A DNA stretch of 64,000 bases from Streptomyces tendae (GTDB taxonomy: Bacteria > Actinomycetota > Actinomycetes > Streptomycetales > Streptomycetaceae), in NCBI RefSeq assembly GCF_008632955.1, contig NZ_CP043959.1:248001-312000 (forward strand). The letters run 5' to 3'. Shown here piece after piece: positions 8,869 to 19,226 of this stretch. Made by a program: the position numbers and the translations under genes. Numbering within the stretch: position 1 is the first letter of the stretch; the number at the start of each line of letters is the position of its first letter. The notes below the pieces were generated by a model. That model worked only from the letters and a program-made list of their open reading frames with translations, had not been told where the DNA came from and did no database searches.

Positions 8869-9335
8869 GCCGGGAGGAACAGGACCTGCTCAGCCGGGGC
8901 GCGCTCGGCACCTTCCGGCTGAACGGCCAGTTCCTCGCGGTCGCCGAGGAACTGGCCCGCCCCGCGGGGCTCACCGCCGCCTGGTGGCAGGTGCTGGGCG
9001 CGGTCCTCCGTGAACCGCTGCCGGTGTCCGGGATCGCCAGGGCCATGGGCATCACCCGGCAGAGCGTGCAGCGCGTCGCCGACCTGCTGGCGGAGCGCGG
9101 CCTGGCCGAGTACCGGCCCAACCCCGCCCACCGCCGCGCCAAGCTCCTCGCCCCGACCGAGGAGGGCCGCGCGGCCGTCCGCCGGATCGACCCCGGGCAC
9201 GCGGCCTACGCGGGGCGGCTCGCGCGCGCCTTCGAGGAGGCGTACGGACAGGAAGGGCTCACGGAGGCGGTGCGCGCGCTGGAACGCCTGTCCGAGGTCC
9301 TCGACGCCCTCGGCCCGCCTGTTACGGAACCGTAG
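8865..9335 (+). CDS. MarR family transcriptional regulator
   Basis: The 156-residue protein starts at the GTG of the GTGA overlap with the DJ-1 gene. The winged helix spans about residues 30-95: LTAAWWQVLGAVLREPLPVSG, then IARAMGITRQSVQRVADLLAERGL (recognition helix) and a wing with NPAHRRAKLLAPTEEG. MarR proteins usually repress their own operon and release DNA on binding phenolics or oxidants. Translational coupling to the DJ-1 protein and the palindromes at 8175-8218 suggest autoregulation. The in-frame start at 8844 lies inside the upstream gene and lacks a ribosome site. Confidence 0.93.
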   Translation: MSREEQDLLSRGALGTFRLNGQFLAVAEELARPAGLTAAWWQVLGAVLREPLPVSGIARAMGITRQSVQRVADLLAERGLAEYRPNPAHRRAKLLAPTEEGRAAVRRIDPGHAAYAGRLARAFEEAYGQEGLTEAVRALERLSEVLDALGPPVTEP

Positions 9336-9413
9336 AGGTCGCCCAGCTCACCGGGCACCGGGCCGCCACTATCCTCGATCTGTTGCTCACTGCGGGGGGA
9401 AGGCGGCGCAGCG

Positions 9414-11318
<1,905 letters not shown>

Positions 11319-11354
11319 CCGTCGCGGGTGCCCCGGCCGCGGCGCGCCGCACGG

Positions 11355-11960
11355 TCAGCCGATGTCGAAGGCCATGTCGGTCACGTACCACCCGCCGTCC
11401 AGCTTCGACGACTCGATGCCCACCTCGAGCTGGCCCTTCTCCAAGCCGGTGGAGTTGGACAGGATGACGTCCTCCAGGGTCCGGCCGTCGATCGTGATCT
11501 CGTCGGCGGAGTAGCGCGCCGTGTCGCCGTCGGCCGGCGCCCCGGTGACCTCCACGCTCGGGTTCTCCGTCCCGGACGCGGGGGTGAACGATTCCTGGAA
11601 CGCGCCGATGCTCTTCTGGATGCGCCGGCCCTGCGCCGAGTCGTCGGCGCAGGTCTCCTCGGAACCGGTGGTGGGCGGCGGGCCCTCCTCGCCCATCAGC
11701 AGGCACGCCTGCTTCACCTCGCCCGTGACGACAGCGGTGACCCATGCGGCGACCGTCGCCTCCGGCGAGGACCGGTCCGCGGTGGACGAGTCCGCCGGGG
11801 CGGACGCTGAGGGGGACTGCGGGGACGCCGCCGGTGAGCTGCTCGTCGTCGCCTTCGCGTCGGTCGTGGGACCGTCCTCGCCGGAACAGCCCGTGAGGCC
11901 CGCGGCCGCCGCCAGCAGTCCCGCGGTCACCCAGCCCACATGCTTCGTTCTGTCGCTCAC
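11355..11960 (-). CDS. secreted lipoprotein, unknown function
   Basis: The 201-residue product begins VSDRTKHVGWVTAGLLAAAAGLTGCSG: a basic start, a hydrophobic core and a lipobox LTGC, so it should be lipid-anchored outside the membrane. A Ser/Thr/Pro-rich linker to about residue 65 precedes a globular domain with NTF2-like or Mce-associated character (EATVAAWVTAVVTGEVKQAC, ending GGWYVTDMAFDIG). The GTG at 11958-11960 was chosen because it gives the signal peptide and has GGGACGG upstream. It is convergent with the kinase at 11318. A role in envelope sensing is only a guess. Confidence 0.8.
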   Translation of the reverse strand: MSDRTKHVGWVTAGLLAAAAGLTGCSGEDGPTTDAKATTSSSPAASPQSPSASAPADSSTADRSSPEATVAAWVTAVVTGEVKQACLLMGEEGPPPTTGSEETCADDSAQGRRIQKSIGAFQESFTPASGTENPSVEVTGAPADGDTARYSADEITIDGRTLEDVILSNSTGLEKGQLEVGIESSKLDGGWYVTDMAFDIG

Positions 11961-12143
11961 TCGCACCGTCCCGGTCGTCACGTCGTCGTGTACGGCACCG
12001 CCTGCCACAGACGCACAGGTGGCACCAGTCGCATGTCGAAGACGCGTTCGGAGAAGCGGTGGTTCCGGCCGGCACCCCGTACGTGAACACCCCCCGCACC
12101 CGCGCCGGCGCCGATCGACGCGCCGCGTGTGCACAGCGTTCCC

Positions 12144-12890
12144 TCAGCGGGCCTCCGGCGGCCGCTGCCGGGGCATGTTCGGCCGGGCGCCGTTCGGCGG
12201 GGACGGAAGACGACCGGCCGGGACGGCGCCCTCCGGCCGCCCCGCCCCGGCCAGCACCGTCCGCACCCCCAGCGGCGCGCCCCCGCTGCGGAACTCCATC
12301 ATCCAGTCGGCAGTCTCGACCCGGACCAGCTCCGTCACGTCCTCCGTGAAGCGCCGCAGCACCGTCAGACAGCGCTCCGCCGCCTCACCGGCCGTGCCCT
12401 CCGCGGGGCCCAGCACCTCGCGGACGCACTCCGACGCCCAGTCGAACTGGAACGCCTGCAGCCGCCGGTGCACGGCCTGCACGGTCGCGACGTCCCGCAT
12501 CCAGCCGGACGTCATCCCGAAGAACCGGTCGCCCGCCACGCACGCCACGGCGAGCAGCAGCGCGAGATATCCCCAGGGCGTGACACCGTCCGCCGCCCCG
12601 GTCAGGTCCAGCAGCGGCAGCGCGGCCCCGGTCAGCGCGCCCAGCGCGGAGCCGGCCCGCAGCGCCCACGCGCACCGCCGCTTCCAGGCCCGGTCGGCCA
12701 GGTACCAGGCGGCCGTGTCCAGCGCCCCGCGCTCCACCCACCGGTACAGCTCGTCCAGCCGCGCGGCCGGCTCACCCCAGTCCCCGAGCGGGAACGCCCG
12801 CCCTCCGGGGTCGCCGGGCCACGGTCCGGCCGCGCCGTCGCCCCGCCCGTCGTGTGGCCGACCCTCGGGCTGCATCTCCGGCTGAACCAC
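12144..12890 (-). CDS. two-TM protein resembling the SLATT family
   Basis: This 248-residue protein starts at GTG 12888-12890, chosen because AGGAGGGGA sits 8 bp upstream; a start at 12935 would lie before that site. A soluble N-terminus (LDELYRWVERGALDTAAWYLADRAWKRR) is followed by two adjacent TM segments (ALRAGSALGALTGAALPLL and YLALLLAVACVAGDRFFG), then a long helical region rich in Arg and Glu. This layout matches SLATT proteins, two-TM pore-like units often paired with nucleotide-second-messenger conflict systems. Here it stands alone beside ybaB-recR, with no SMODS or SLOG partner seen. The family call is by pattern and needs a profile search. Confidence 0.65.
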   Translation of the reverse strand: MVQPEMQPEGRPHDGRGDGAAGPWPGDPGGRAFPLGDWGEPAARLDELYRWVERGALDTAAWYLADRAWKRRCAWALRAGSALGALTGAALPLLDLTGAADGVTPWGYLALLLAVACVAGDRFFGMTSGWMRDVATVQAVHRRLQAFQFDWASECVREVLGPAEGTAGEAAERCLTVLRRFTEDVTELVRVETADWMMEFRSGGAPLGVRTVLAGAGRPEGAVPAGRLPSPPNGARPNMPRQRPPEAR

Positions 12891-13182
12891 CCGGTATCTC
12901 CCCTCCTGAACCGACCTGGCCGGCTCCGCGCCCACGCACCGTGCGCGCTCGGCCGGTCACGCGTGGTGCTCGCGCGCCGGGCCTTTCCTACCGCCCAACG
13001 GGTGGGCGCGTCGGGGGTTCGCGTCCTTTTACGCCCGGAAGGGGGCCGTGATCAGGTATAGGGCCCCCGAGGGGACTCACCCGAAAGTGTGCCGGGGCGA
13101 CGGCTGTCCCGACCACGTAGGCTCGTGCCGAGCGGTGCGTCCCCTCGCACCCGGACCGACGGACCGACCTAGGAGCTGAATC

Positions 13183-13524
13183 GTGATCCCCGGTGGTGGC
13201 CAGCCCAACATGCAGCAGCTGCTCCAGCAGGCACAGAAGATGCAGCAGGATTTGGCCAAGGCCCAGGAGGAACTGGCCAGGACGGAGGTCGAGGGCCAGG
13301 CCGGCGGCGGTCTGGTCAAGGCGACCGTCACCGGATCCGGCGAACTGCGGTCGCTGAAGATCGACCCGAAGGCGGTGGACCCGGAGGACACCGAGACCCT
13401 CGCGGACCTGGTCGTCGCGGCGGTCCAGGCGGCCAACGAGAACGCCCAGACGCTGCAGCAGCAGAAGCTCGGTCCGCTCGCCCAGGGGCTCGGCGGGGGC
13501 GGCATCCCCGGTCTCCCCTTCTGA
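13183..13524 (+). CDS. YbaB/EbfC nucleoid-associated protein
   Basis: The 113-residue protein carries the family's long helix ([22 protein letters not shown]), the beta sheet ([24 protein letters not shown]) and a second helix ([20 protein letters not shown]), with a Gly-rich tail. Dimers of this family bind DNA and coat the nucleoid. It lies directly upstream of recR in its classic arrangement, usually with dnaX further upstream; here no dnaX is seen nearby. The GTG at 13183 follows AGGAG at 7 bp. Confidence 0.95.
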   Translation: MIPGGGQPNMQQLLQQAQKMQQDLAKAQEELARTEVEGQAGGGLVKATVTGSGELRSLKIDPKAVDPEDTETLADLVVAAVQAANENAQTLQQQKLGPLAQGLGGGGIPGLPF

Positions 13525-13549
13525 GCGAGGCCACCGGCCCGGGCCTCGC
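13525..13549 (+). terminator. short hairpin between ybaB and recR
   Basis: GCGAGGCC (13525-13532) pairs with GGCCTCGC (13542-13549) immediately after the ybaB stop. It is modest, and recR follows 79 bp later, so it may act as an attenuator rather than a full stop. Confidence 0.4.
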
Positions 13550-13627
13550 GGGCCTTCGGGGCTTCTAAGCGGGGCCGCGGGCCTCTACCGTACGTAGTGA
13601 AGGAACACCAGGAAGGACGGCAGTCCG

Positions 13628-14227
13628 TTGTACGAAGGCGTGGTCCAGGACCTCATCGACGAGCTGGGGCGGCTGCCCGGCGTCGGTCCCAAGAGCGCGC
13701 AGCGGATCGCCTTCCACATCCTGCAGGCGGAGCCCACGGACGTACGGCGTCTGGCGCACGCGCTGATGGAGGTCAAGGCGAAGGTCCGCTTCTGCGCGAC
13801 CTGCGGGAACGTCGCGCAGGAGGAGCAGTGCAACATCTGCCGCGACACCCGCCGCGACCCCGCGGTCATCTGCGTCGTGGAGGAGCCCAAGGACGTCGTG
13901 GCCATCGAGCGCACCCGTGAGTTCCGGGGCCGCTACCACGTGCTGGGCGGCGCGATCAGCCCGATCGACGGGGTCGGCCCCGACGATCTGCGCATACGGG
14001 AACTCCTGGCCCGGCTGGCGGACGGCACGGTGACCGAGCTGATCCTGGCCACGGACCCCAATCTCGAAGGCGAGGCCACGGCCACGTACCTCGCCCGCAT
14101 GATCAAGCCCATGGGCCTGAAGGTCACCCGCCTGGCCAGCGGCCTCCCGGTGGGCGGCGACCTGGAATACGCGGACGAGGTGACCCTCGGCCGCGCCTTC
14201 GAGGGGAGACGACTCCTAGATGTCTGA
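13628..14227 (+). CDS. recR: recombination protein RecR
   Basis: RecR forms a ring clamp that works with RecO and RecF to load RecA at gaps. The 199-residue length is normal. The N-terminal helix-hairpin-helix ([24 protein letters not shown]) is followed by a C4 zinc finger with Cys56, Cys59, Cys68 and Cys71 ([16 protein letters not shown]), then a Toprim domain ([16 protein letters not shown] and [19 protein letters not shown]). The start is a TTG at 13628 preceded by GGAAGGA. The last 8 bp overlap the next gene, indicating co-transcription. Confidence 0.98.
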   Translation: MYEGVVQDLIDELGRLPGVGPKSAQRIAFHILQAEPTDVRRLAHALMEVKAKVRFCATCGNVAQEEQCNICRDTRRDPAVICVVEEPKDVVAIERTREFRGRYHVLGGAISPIDGVGPDDLRIRELLARLADGTVTELILATDPNLEGEATATYLARMIKPMGLKVTRLASGLPVGGDLEYADEVTLGRAFEGRRLLDV

Positions 14228-14879
14228 CGCCACGCTGCACGCGACGCACCAGAACCCGGACGACTTCGCGGTACAGATCGCCGATCAGATCGAGAGTTTC
14301 CTGGTCGCCGTCACCGAGGTCGCGAAAGGCGACGAGCCGGACTCGGCCGTGCCGTTCCTCCTCCTGGAGGTCTCCCAGCTGCTGCTGGCCGGCGGTCGCC
14401 TGGGCGCCCACGAGGACATCGTCCCCGACGAGCGTTACGAGCCCGACATGGGCCCCGAGGCGGACGTCGACGAACTCCGCGAGAACCTCGCCCGGCTCCT
14501 GGATCCGATCGACGTCTACTCCGAGGTCTTCGACCCCTACGAGCCCCGCAAGGCCCCGGTTCCGGCCCGCATCTCCGACGACCTCACCGACGTCATCACC
14601 GACCTGCGCCACGGCATGGCCCACTACCGCGCCGGCCGTACGTCGGAGGCGCTGTGGTGGTGGCAGTTCTCCTACTTCTCCAACTGGGGCTCCACGGCGT
14701 CCGCGTCGCTGCGCGCCCTGCAGTCGGTCGTCGCCCACGTCCGCCTGAACCAGCCCCTGGCCGAGCTCGACGGCCTGGACACCGACCAGGGCATCGGCGA
14801 CGACACCCTCGAGTTCGAGGCGGGCAGGGTCATGGCCGAGGAGATCGGCACCCCTCTGGGCGTGCGTCCCGTCACCTGA
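14220..14879 (+). CDS. DUF5063 family protein
   Basis: This 219-residue soluble protein is translated from within the end of recR (8-bp overlap). It is conserved downstream of recR in Streptomyces. It is mostly helical, with an acidic mid region ([22 protein letters not shown]) and an aromatic patch [21 protein letters not shown]. No catalytic motif is visible. The tight coupling suggests a link to recombination or simply shared expression; the function is not known to me. Confidence 0.88.
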   Translation: MSDATLHATHQNPDDFAVQIADQIESFLVAVTEVAKGDEPDSAVPFLLLEVSQLLLAGGRLGAHEDIVPDERYEPDMGPEADVDELRENLARLLDPIDVYSEVFDPYEPRKAPVPARISDDLTDVITDLRHGMAHYRAGRTSEALWWWQFSYFSNWGSTASASLRALQSVVAHVRLNQPLAELDGLDTDQGIGDDTLEFEAGRVMAEEIGTPLGVRPVT

Positions 14880-14922
14880 GGGGCTTGCGAGACCGCGGTC
14901 CTCGACTCCGCGCCGCGCCCCG

Positions 14923-15195
14923 TCAGCCCCAGGGCGGCCCTTCGTTGATCCCGAACAGCACGGACATCAGCACCAGCAGCCCCAGCGGTACGACGACGAA
15001 CGCCGTCTCCGGCCGTTCCCGCCGTACCGTCTGCCACGCGAGCGCGACGAGCGGCCCCGACAGCCCTCCGGCCATCAGCGCCCACCCCGCCGCACGGCTG
15101 CCGGCCACGTTGAACGCGACGAACGCCGCCAGGACGAACAGCGCGGGAGAGGCCCACAGGTGCCGCAGCGCCTGCGGGGCTTCGACGTCGCTCAT
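14923..15195 (-). CDS. small three-TM membrane protein
   Basis: The 90-residue protein starts MSDVEAPQALRHLW at 15195 with three hydrophobic stretches: ASPALFVLAAFVAFNV, WALMAGGLSGPLVALAW and VVVPLGLLVLMSVLF. It lies 80 bp downstream of the secreted protein gene at 15276 on the same strand, so the two are probably one transcript. The pairing of a small secreted protein with a tiny membrane protein resembles exported peptide systems with an immunity or export partner, but no homology supports that here. Function unknown. Confidence 0.72.
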   Translation of the reverse strand: MSDVEAPQALRHLWASPALFVLAAFVAFNVAGSRAAGWALMAGGLSGPLVALAWQTVRRERPETAFVVVPLGLLVLMSVLFGINEGPPWG

Positions 15196-15275
15196 CGATG
15201 TGTCTCCTTCCGCCGCGGGGTGGTGCGCCGTCCCCCCGGCACGGCGCACCACCCCCACACGACGAGTCCGGTGTC

Positions 15276-15749
15276 TCAGACGAGGCCGCGGATGTACGTG
15301 TACAGCTGGTACTGAGCCTCGGCGCCGGCCGCGACCCAGGCGATGCGGACCGGGTGGTACCAGGGCAGACCGTCCATGTACGAACGGAACTTGCCCCAGT
15401 TCGACTTGGCGGCCTTGACCGCGCCGCTGTACACCTTGCCGCCGTGCTTCTTCAGCAGGTTGAACAGGGCCTTGGCGGCGCCTCCGACGGCCCCACGGGC
15501 CTGGACCTCGGTGGCCGTTCCGTCGGCCACGGCCCGCAGGGACGTGGTGTCCCGGGCGTTCAGTCCGGCGGAGACGGCCGGGTCGGCGAGGAGCGCGCGG
15601 GCCTGGGCCGCGGTGAGTGCCGGCGCGGACGAAACCGCCGCGGGGGCCGAGGTGGTGGCCTCGGAGGCCTGCGCCAGGCTCGCGCCCGCCCCGACCGCCA
15701 GGACGGCGACGGCCGAAACAGCGGCCAGACGCAGAGTAGTGCGGGTCAT
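15276..15749 (-). CDS. small secreted protein, unknown function
   Basis: The 157-residue product begins MTRTTLRLAAVSAVAVLAVG, a clear Sec signal peptide with cleavage expected near ASLAQASEA. The mature part has an Ala/Ser/Thr-rich start, then a basic, amphipathic C-terminal half (KALFNLLKKHGGKVYSGAVK, KSNWGKFRSYMDGLPWYHP) with one hydrophobic helix (PVRIAWVAAGAEAQYQLYTYI). The cationic C-terminus recalls secreted antimicrobial or toxin-like proteins, but this is only an impression. The start is supported by AAGGGAG 11 bp upstream, part of which lies in a hairpin. The gene at 14923 follows on the same strand. Confidence 0.75.
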   Translation of the reverse strand: MTRTTLRLAAVSAVAVLAVGAGASLAQASEATTSAPAAVSSAPALTAAQARALLADPAVSAGLNARDTTSLRAVADGTATEVQARGAVGGAAKALFNLLKKHGGKVYSGAVKAAKSNWGKFRSYMDGLPWYHPVRIAWVAAGAEAQYQLYTYIRGLV

Positions 15750-15758
15750 GTACGATCT

Positions 15759-15780
15759 CCCTTGTGTTCAATCACAAGGG
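15759..15780 (-). promoter_or_regulatory. hairpin covering the ribosome site of the secreted protein
   Basis: CCCTTGTG and CACAAGGG form 8-bp perfect arms around a 6-nt loop, 9 nt upstream of the ATG at 15749. On the minus strand the second arm contains AAGGG of the AAGGGAG ribosome site. A folded leader would hide part of the site, so translation could be switched. It may also be an operator. Confidence 0.55.
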
Positions 15781-16421
15781 GAGGAAGCCCAAAAGGGCGA
15801 CCTGGACTGGCGTGGAAACCGAAATGGTCCCCCCGTGGACTTCTTCCCCCGATTAACTTCCCCTCCGGCCGCCGCGTCACTTCGTAAGGGCGGTTCCGGC
15901 GTCCGAACCCGGCTGGTCAGGCCAGGTGTTCGACGCGGCAGGAATGTAACACGGTGGATGATCATCTCGCCAATGGCTGTTTTTGTTCACCTGTCCGCGG
16001 GGTCGGGTAATTCAGTTTTGAATTCAACGTCCGGGGCTTGTCGGCGACGCCCTCGAATCTCCCGCGTTTCCGCAGGCCGTCGGAGCTTGAGAGAAAATGG
16101 AGCGGAACGCGGGCCGGCGCCGGTGCCCGACACGTTCCGGCCCGTCCGGCGTCGTCGACCGTCCCGGGCCGCCCGTGGGCGTCAGCCCCCACACCCGGTT
16201 CCAAAAGCCTCAGCGACTGAAAACTGCCACGCCGAAGTGTGACGCGGGGCACTTTTCGAGTGGCGGGGCTGCGGTTGGGCATGAGCCCCTGGCGAGCGTC
16301 CGATGTCTCACCATGCGATATCGCGAAGGGGGGATTTTCGGACGTCGATAGACTGAGCGGACCACGCCGCACACATGTGTGGGCGGACTGTGGACAACGA
16401 CGGACTGAGCGAGGAGCGCAC
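15781..16421. other. 640-bp gene-free region upstream of aspartokinase
   Basis: No convincing gene is seen on either strand. The left half is A+T-richer than its neighbours and should hold the promoter of the secreted-protein gene. It contains AATTCAGTTTTGAATT (16009-16024, 6-bp arms). The right end contains CACACATGTGTG (16370-16381), a perfect 12-bp palindrome 41 bp before the aspartokinase GTG. A possible -10 box (TAGACT) lies near 16349. The length is unusual for a biosynthetic operon leader. Confidence 0.5.
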
Positions 16422-17692
16422 GTGGGCCTTGTCGTGCAGAAGTACGGAGGCTCCTCCGTAGCCGATGCCGAAGGCATCAAGCGCGTCGCCAAGCGGATCG
16501 TGGAAGCCAAGAAGAACGGCCACCAGGTGGTCGCCGTGGTTTCCGCGATGGGCGACACGACGGATGAGCTGATCGATCTCGCCGAGCAGGTTTCCCCGAT
16601 CCCTGCCGGCCGCGAGCTCGACATGCTGCTGACCGCCGGATCTCCATGGCCCTGCTGGCCATGGCGATCAAGAACCTGGGCCACAACGCCCAGAGCTTCA
16701 CCGGCAGCCAGGCAGGTGTCATCACCGACTCGGTCCACAACAAAGCCCGCATCATCGATGTCACACCGGGCCGGATCAAGGCCTCGGTGGACGAGGGCAA
16801 CATCGCCATCGTCGCCGGGTTCCAGGGCGTCAGCCAGGACACCAAGGACATCACCACGCTCGGCCGCGGCGGCTCCGACACCACCGCCGTCGCCCTCGCC
16901 GCCGCGCTCGAGGCCGAGGTGTGCGAGATCTACACGGACGTCGACGGTGTGTTCACCGCCGACCCGCGCGTGGTGAAGAAGGCCAGGAAGATCGACTGGA
17001 TCTCGTTCGAGGACATGCTCGAACTGGCCGCCTCCGGCTCCAAGGTGCTGCTCCACCGCTGCGTGGAGTACGCCCGCCGGTACAACATCCCGATCCACGT
17101 CCGCTCGTCCTTCAGCGGACTGCAGGGCACGTGGGTCAGCAGCGAGCCGATCGAGCAAGGGGACAAGCAGGTGGAGCAGGCTCTCATCTCCGGTGTCGCG
17201 CACGACACCTCCGAGGCCAAGGTCACGGTCGTCGGCGTGCCCGACAAGCCCGGCGAGGCCGCGTCGATCTTCCGCACGATCGCGGACGCCGAGATCAACA
17301 TCGACATGGTCGTGCAGAACGTGTCCGCCGCGTCCACGGGGCTGACGGACATCTCCTTCACCCTGCCGAAGACCGAGGGCCGCAAGGCCATCGACGCCCT
17401 GGAGAAGAACAAGGGCACCATCGGCTTCGACTCCCTGCGCTACGACGACCAGATCGGCAAGATCTCCCTCGTCGGCGCGGGCATGAAGACCAACCCCGGC
17501 GTCACGGCCGACTTCTTCACGGCGCTCAGCGACGCCGGCGTCAACATCGAACTGATCTCGACCTCCGAGATCCGCATCTCGGTCGTCACCCGCAAGGACG
17601 ACGTGCCGGAGGCCGTGCGCGCCGTGCACAGCGCCTTCGGCCTGGACTCCGACAGTGACGAGGCCGTGGTCTACGGAGGCACCGGCCGCTGA
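16422..17692 (+). pseudogene. ask: aspartokinase alpha subunit, frame broken by a short deletion
   Basis: Aspartokinase phosphorylates aspartate to open the lysine, threonine, methionine and diaminopimelate pathways. The GTG at 16422 after GAGGAG gives [18 protein letters not shown], the catalytic KYGGSS start. The frame is correct to about residue 72 (ELDMLLTAG). It then continues in another frame, read from ATG 16646 as [13 protein letters not shown], the normal family sequence. Homologues have TAGERISMALL; here only the GATCTCC part of the ERIS codons remains. A loss of 7 nt between about 16638 and 16640 explains this and restores a 1278-nt (425-residue) gene. The rest, including both ACT domains, is intact. 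It may be a sequence error, since the gene is expected to be essential. Confidence 0.9.
17171..17692 (+). CDS. aspartokinase beta subunit (internal in-frame start)
   Basis: In actinobacteria the regulatory beta subunit of aspartokinase is translated from a start inside the alpha gene. Here a GTG at 17171, preceded by AAGGGGA 9 nt upstream, would give 173 residues starting [20 protein letters not shown]. This corresponds to the start of the known Corynebacterium beta subunit. It holds two ACT domains for lysine/threonine feedback. Because it lies after the frameshift, this product should be unaffected. Confidence 0.6.
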   Translation: MEQALISGVAHDTSEAKVTVVGVPDKPGEAASIFRTIADAEINIDMVVQNVSAASTGLTDISFTLPKTEGRKAIDALEKNKGTIGFDSLRYDDQIGKISLVGAGMKTNPGVTADFFTALSDAGVNIELISTSEIRISVVTRKDDVPEAVRAVHSAFGLDSDSDEAVVYGGTGR

Positions 17693-18774
17693 TGACCGGC
17701 ACCGCAGGACCCGGACGTTCCGGGCGGCCGACGCTCGCGGTCGTGGGAGCGACCGGGGCCGTCGGCACGGTCATGCTCCAGATCCTGTCCCAGCGCGCGG
17801 ACGTCTGGGGCGAGATCAGGCTCATCGCCTCCCCGCGCTCGGCCGGCCGCAAGCTGGCCGTGCGCGGCGAGGAGGTCGAGGTGGTGGCGCTCACCGGGGA
17901 CGCCTTCGACGGGGTCGACGTCGCGATGTTCGACGTGCCCGACGAGGTCTCCGCCGAGTGGGCGCCCGTCGCCGCCGCCCGCGGCGCCGTGGTCGTCGAC
18001 AACTCCGGCGCCTTCCGCATGGACCCGGACGTGCCGCTGGTCGTGCCCGAGGTCAACCCGCACGCGGTGCGGAGCCGCCCGCGCGGCATCGTCGCCAACC
18101 CCAACTGCACCACCCTGTCGATGATCGTCGCGATGGGCGCGCTGCACGCCGAGTTCGGCCTGCGTGAGCTGGTCGTCTCCTCGTACCAGGCGGTCAGCGG
18201 GGCCGGTCAGGCCGGCGTGCGGACCCTGCGCGAACAGCTGTCCCTGGTGGCCGGCACCGACCTGGGCACGAATCCGGGCGACGTGCGGCGGGCCGTGGGG
18301 GACAACACCGGGCCGTTCCCGGAGCCGGTCGCGCTGAACGTCGTGCCGTGGGCCGGCTCGCTGCGGGAGGACGGCTGGTCGTCCGAGGAGATGAAGGTGC
18401 GGGACGAGTCCCGCAAGATCCTCGGCCTGCCCTCCCTTCCCGTCGCGGTCACCTGCGTCCGCGTCCCCGTGGTCACCGTGCACTCCCTCACCGTGCACGC
18501 CCGCTTCGAGGGCGAGGTCACCGTCGCCAAGGCCCGCGAGATCCTCGCGACCGCCCCCGGCGTGGTCCTCTTCGACAACCCGGCCGCGGGCGAGTTCCCC
18601 ACCCCCGCCGACGTCGTCGGCACCGACCCGACCTGGGTCGGCCGGGTGCGCCGGACCCTGGACGACCCGACGGCGCTGGAGCTGTTCGTGTGCGGGGACA
18701 ACCTGCGCAAGGGCGCCGCGCTCAACACCGCGCAGATCGCCGAACTGGTGGCCGCCGAGCGGCCGGTGCCCTAG
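17692..18774 (+). CDS. asd: aspartate-semialdehyde dehydrogenase
   Basis: This enzyme reduces aspartyl phosphate to aspartate semialdehyde with NADPH. The product has 360 residues. The N-terminal Rossmann motif [16 protein letters not shown] binds NADP, and NPNCTTL carries the catalytic Cys139. [11 protein letters not shown] and the [14 protein letters not shown] region are family blocks. The ATG overlaps the aspartokinase stop (TGATG), so the two are translationally coupled, as is usual for ask-asd. Translation may suffer from polar effects if the upstream frame is truly broken, though the downstream frame still ends at the same stop. Confidence 0.97.
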   Translation: MTGTAGPGRSGRPTLAVVGATGAVGTVMLQILSQRADVWGEIRLIASPRSAGRKLAVRGEEVEVVALTGDAFDGVDVAMFDVPDEVSAEWAPVAAARGAVVVDNSGAFRMDPDVPLVVPEVNPHAVRSRPRGIVANPNCTTLSMIVAMGALHAEFGLRELVVSSYQAVSGAGQAGVRTLREQLSLVAGTDLGTNPGDVRRAVGDNTGPFPEPVALNVVPWAGSLREDGWSSEEMKVRDESRKILGLPSLPVAVTCVRVPVVTVHSLTVHARFEGEVTVAKAREILATAPGVVLFDNPAAGEFPTPADVVGTDPTWVGRVRRTLDDPTALELFVCGDNLRKGAALNTAQIAELVAAERPVP

Positions 18775-19226
18775 CCCCGGGCGCATACCCGCGGTGCCCT
18801 GGCCCCGGGCGCATACCCCGGCCGGTAAATGTTCTGGATCACGGAGGATTCGTTTGTAGGATCCGTGAGGAACTTGTGGACCGGTTCTTCGGTCTGGACC
18901 ACTTGAACATGCAACTTCCTGGACCGAGGATTGCAGACGAGGATTCACCTCCCCGCCAGCCGCAACCGAGCGGAGGGCGGGGAGCGTCTTTGCGGTCACC
19001 CTTATCCGGGGCGTGGGGACGCTGCTTCCCAGACGTGGGGACGTCTGGAACCGGGCGTGGGGACGTCCGTTCATATGAAACACAGGGGAAGAGCGGGTCG
19101 CATGAGGGCATTCGATGTGCTGTCGGTGGTGCTGCCTGACGCGGGTGGGCGGTGGACGGCACCGGTCGGCGCATACGTGACGCCCGGCACGTACAACCCT
19201 TACGGGGGGAAGCGTGTCCAACTGGC
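18775..19226. other. 450-bp upstream region of the sigma factor gene
   Basis: No supported gene. It begins with a direct repeat GCCCCGGGCGCATACCC (twice, from 18774 and 18801). Three copies of GTGGGGACG lie between 19014 and 19064, one inside a perfect hairpin CCAGACGT-GGGG-ACGTCTGG (19029-19048). TTCATATGAA (19070-19079) is a 10-bp palindrome. A weak open frame starts at ATG 19102 but its second half is the shadow of the sigma gene. The layout suggests a long regulated leader or promoter. Confidence 0.5.

Noticed and set aside
15962..17629. A 555-residue frame antisense to the aspartokinase gene
   Set aside because: It is the mirror of a GC-biased coding strand with no ribosome site or protein-like composition.
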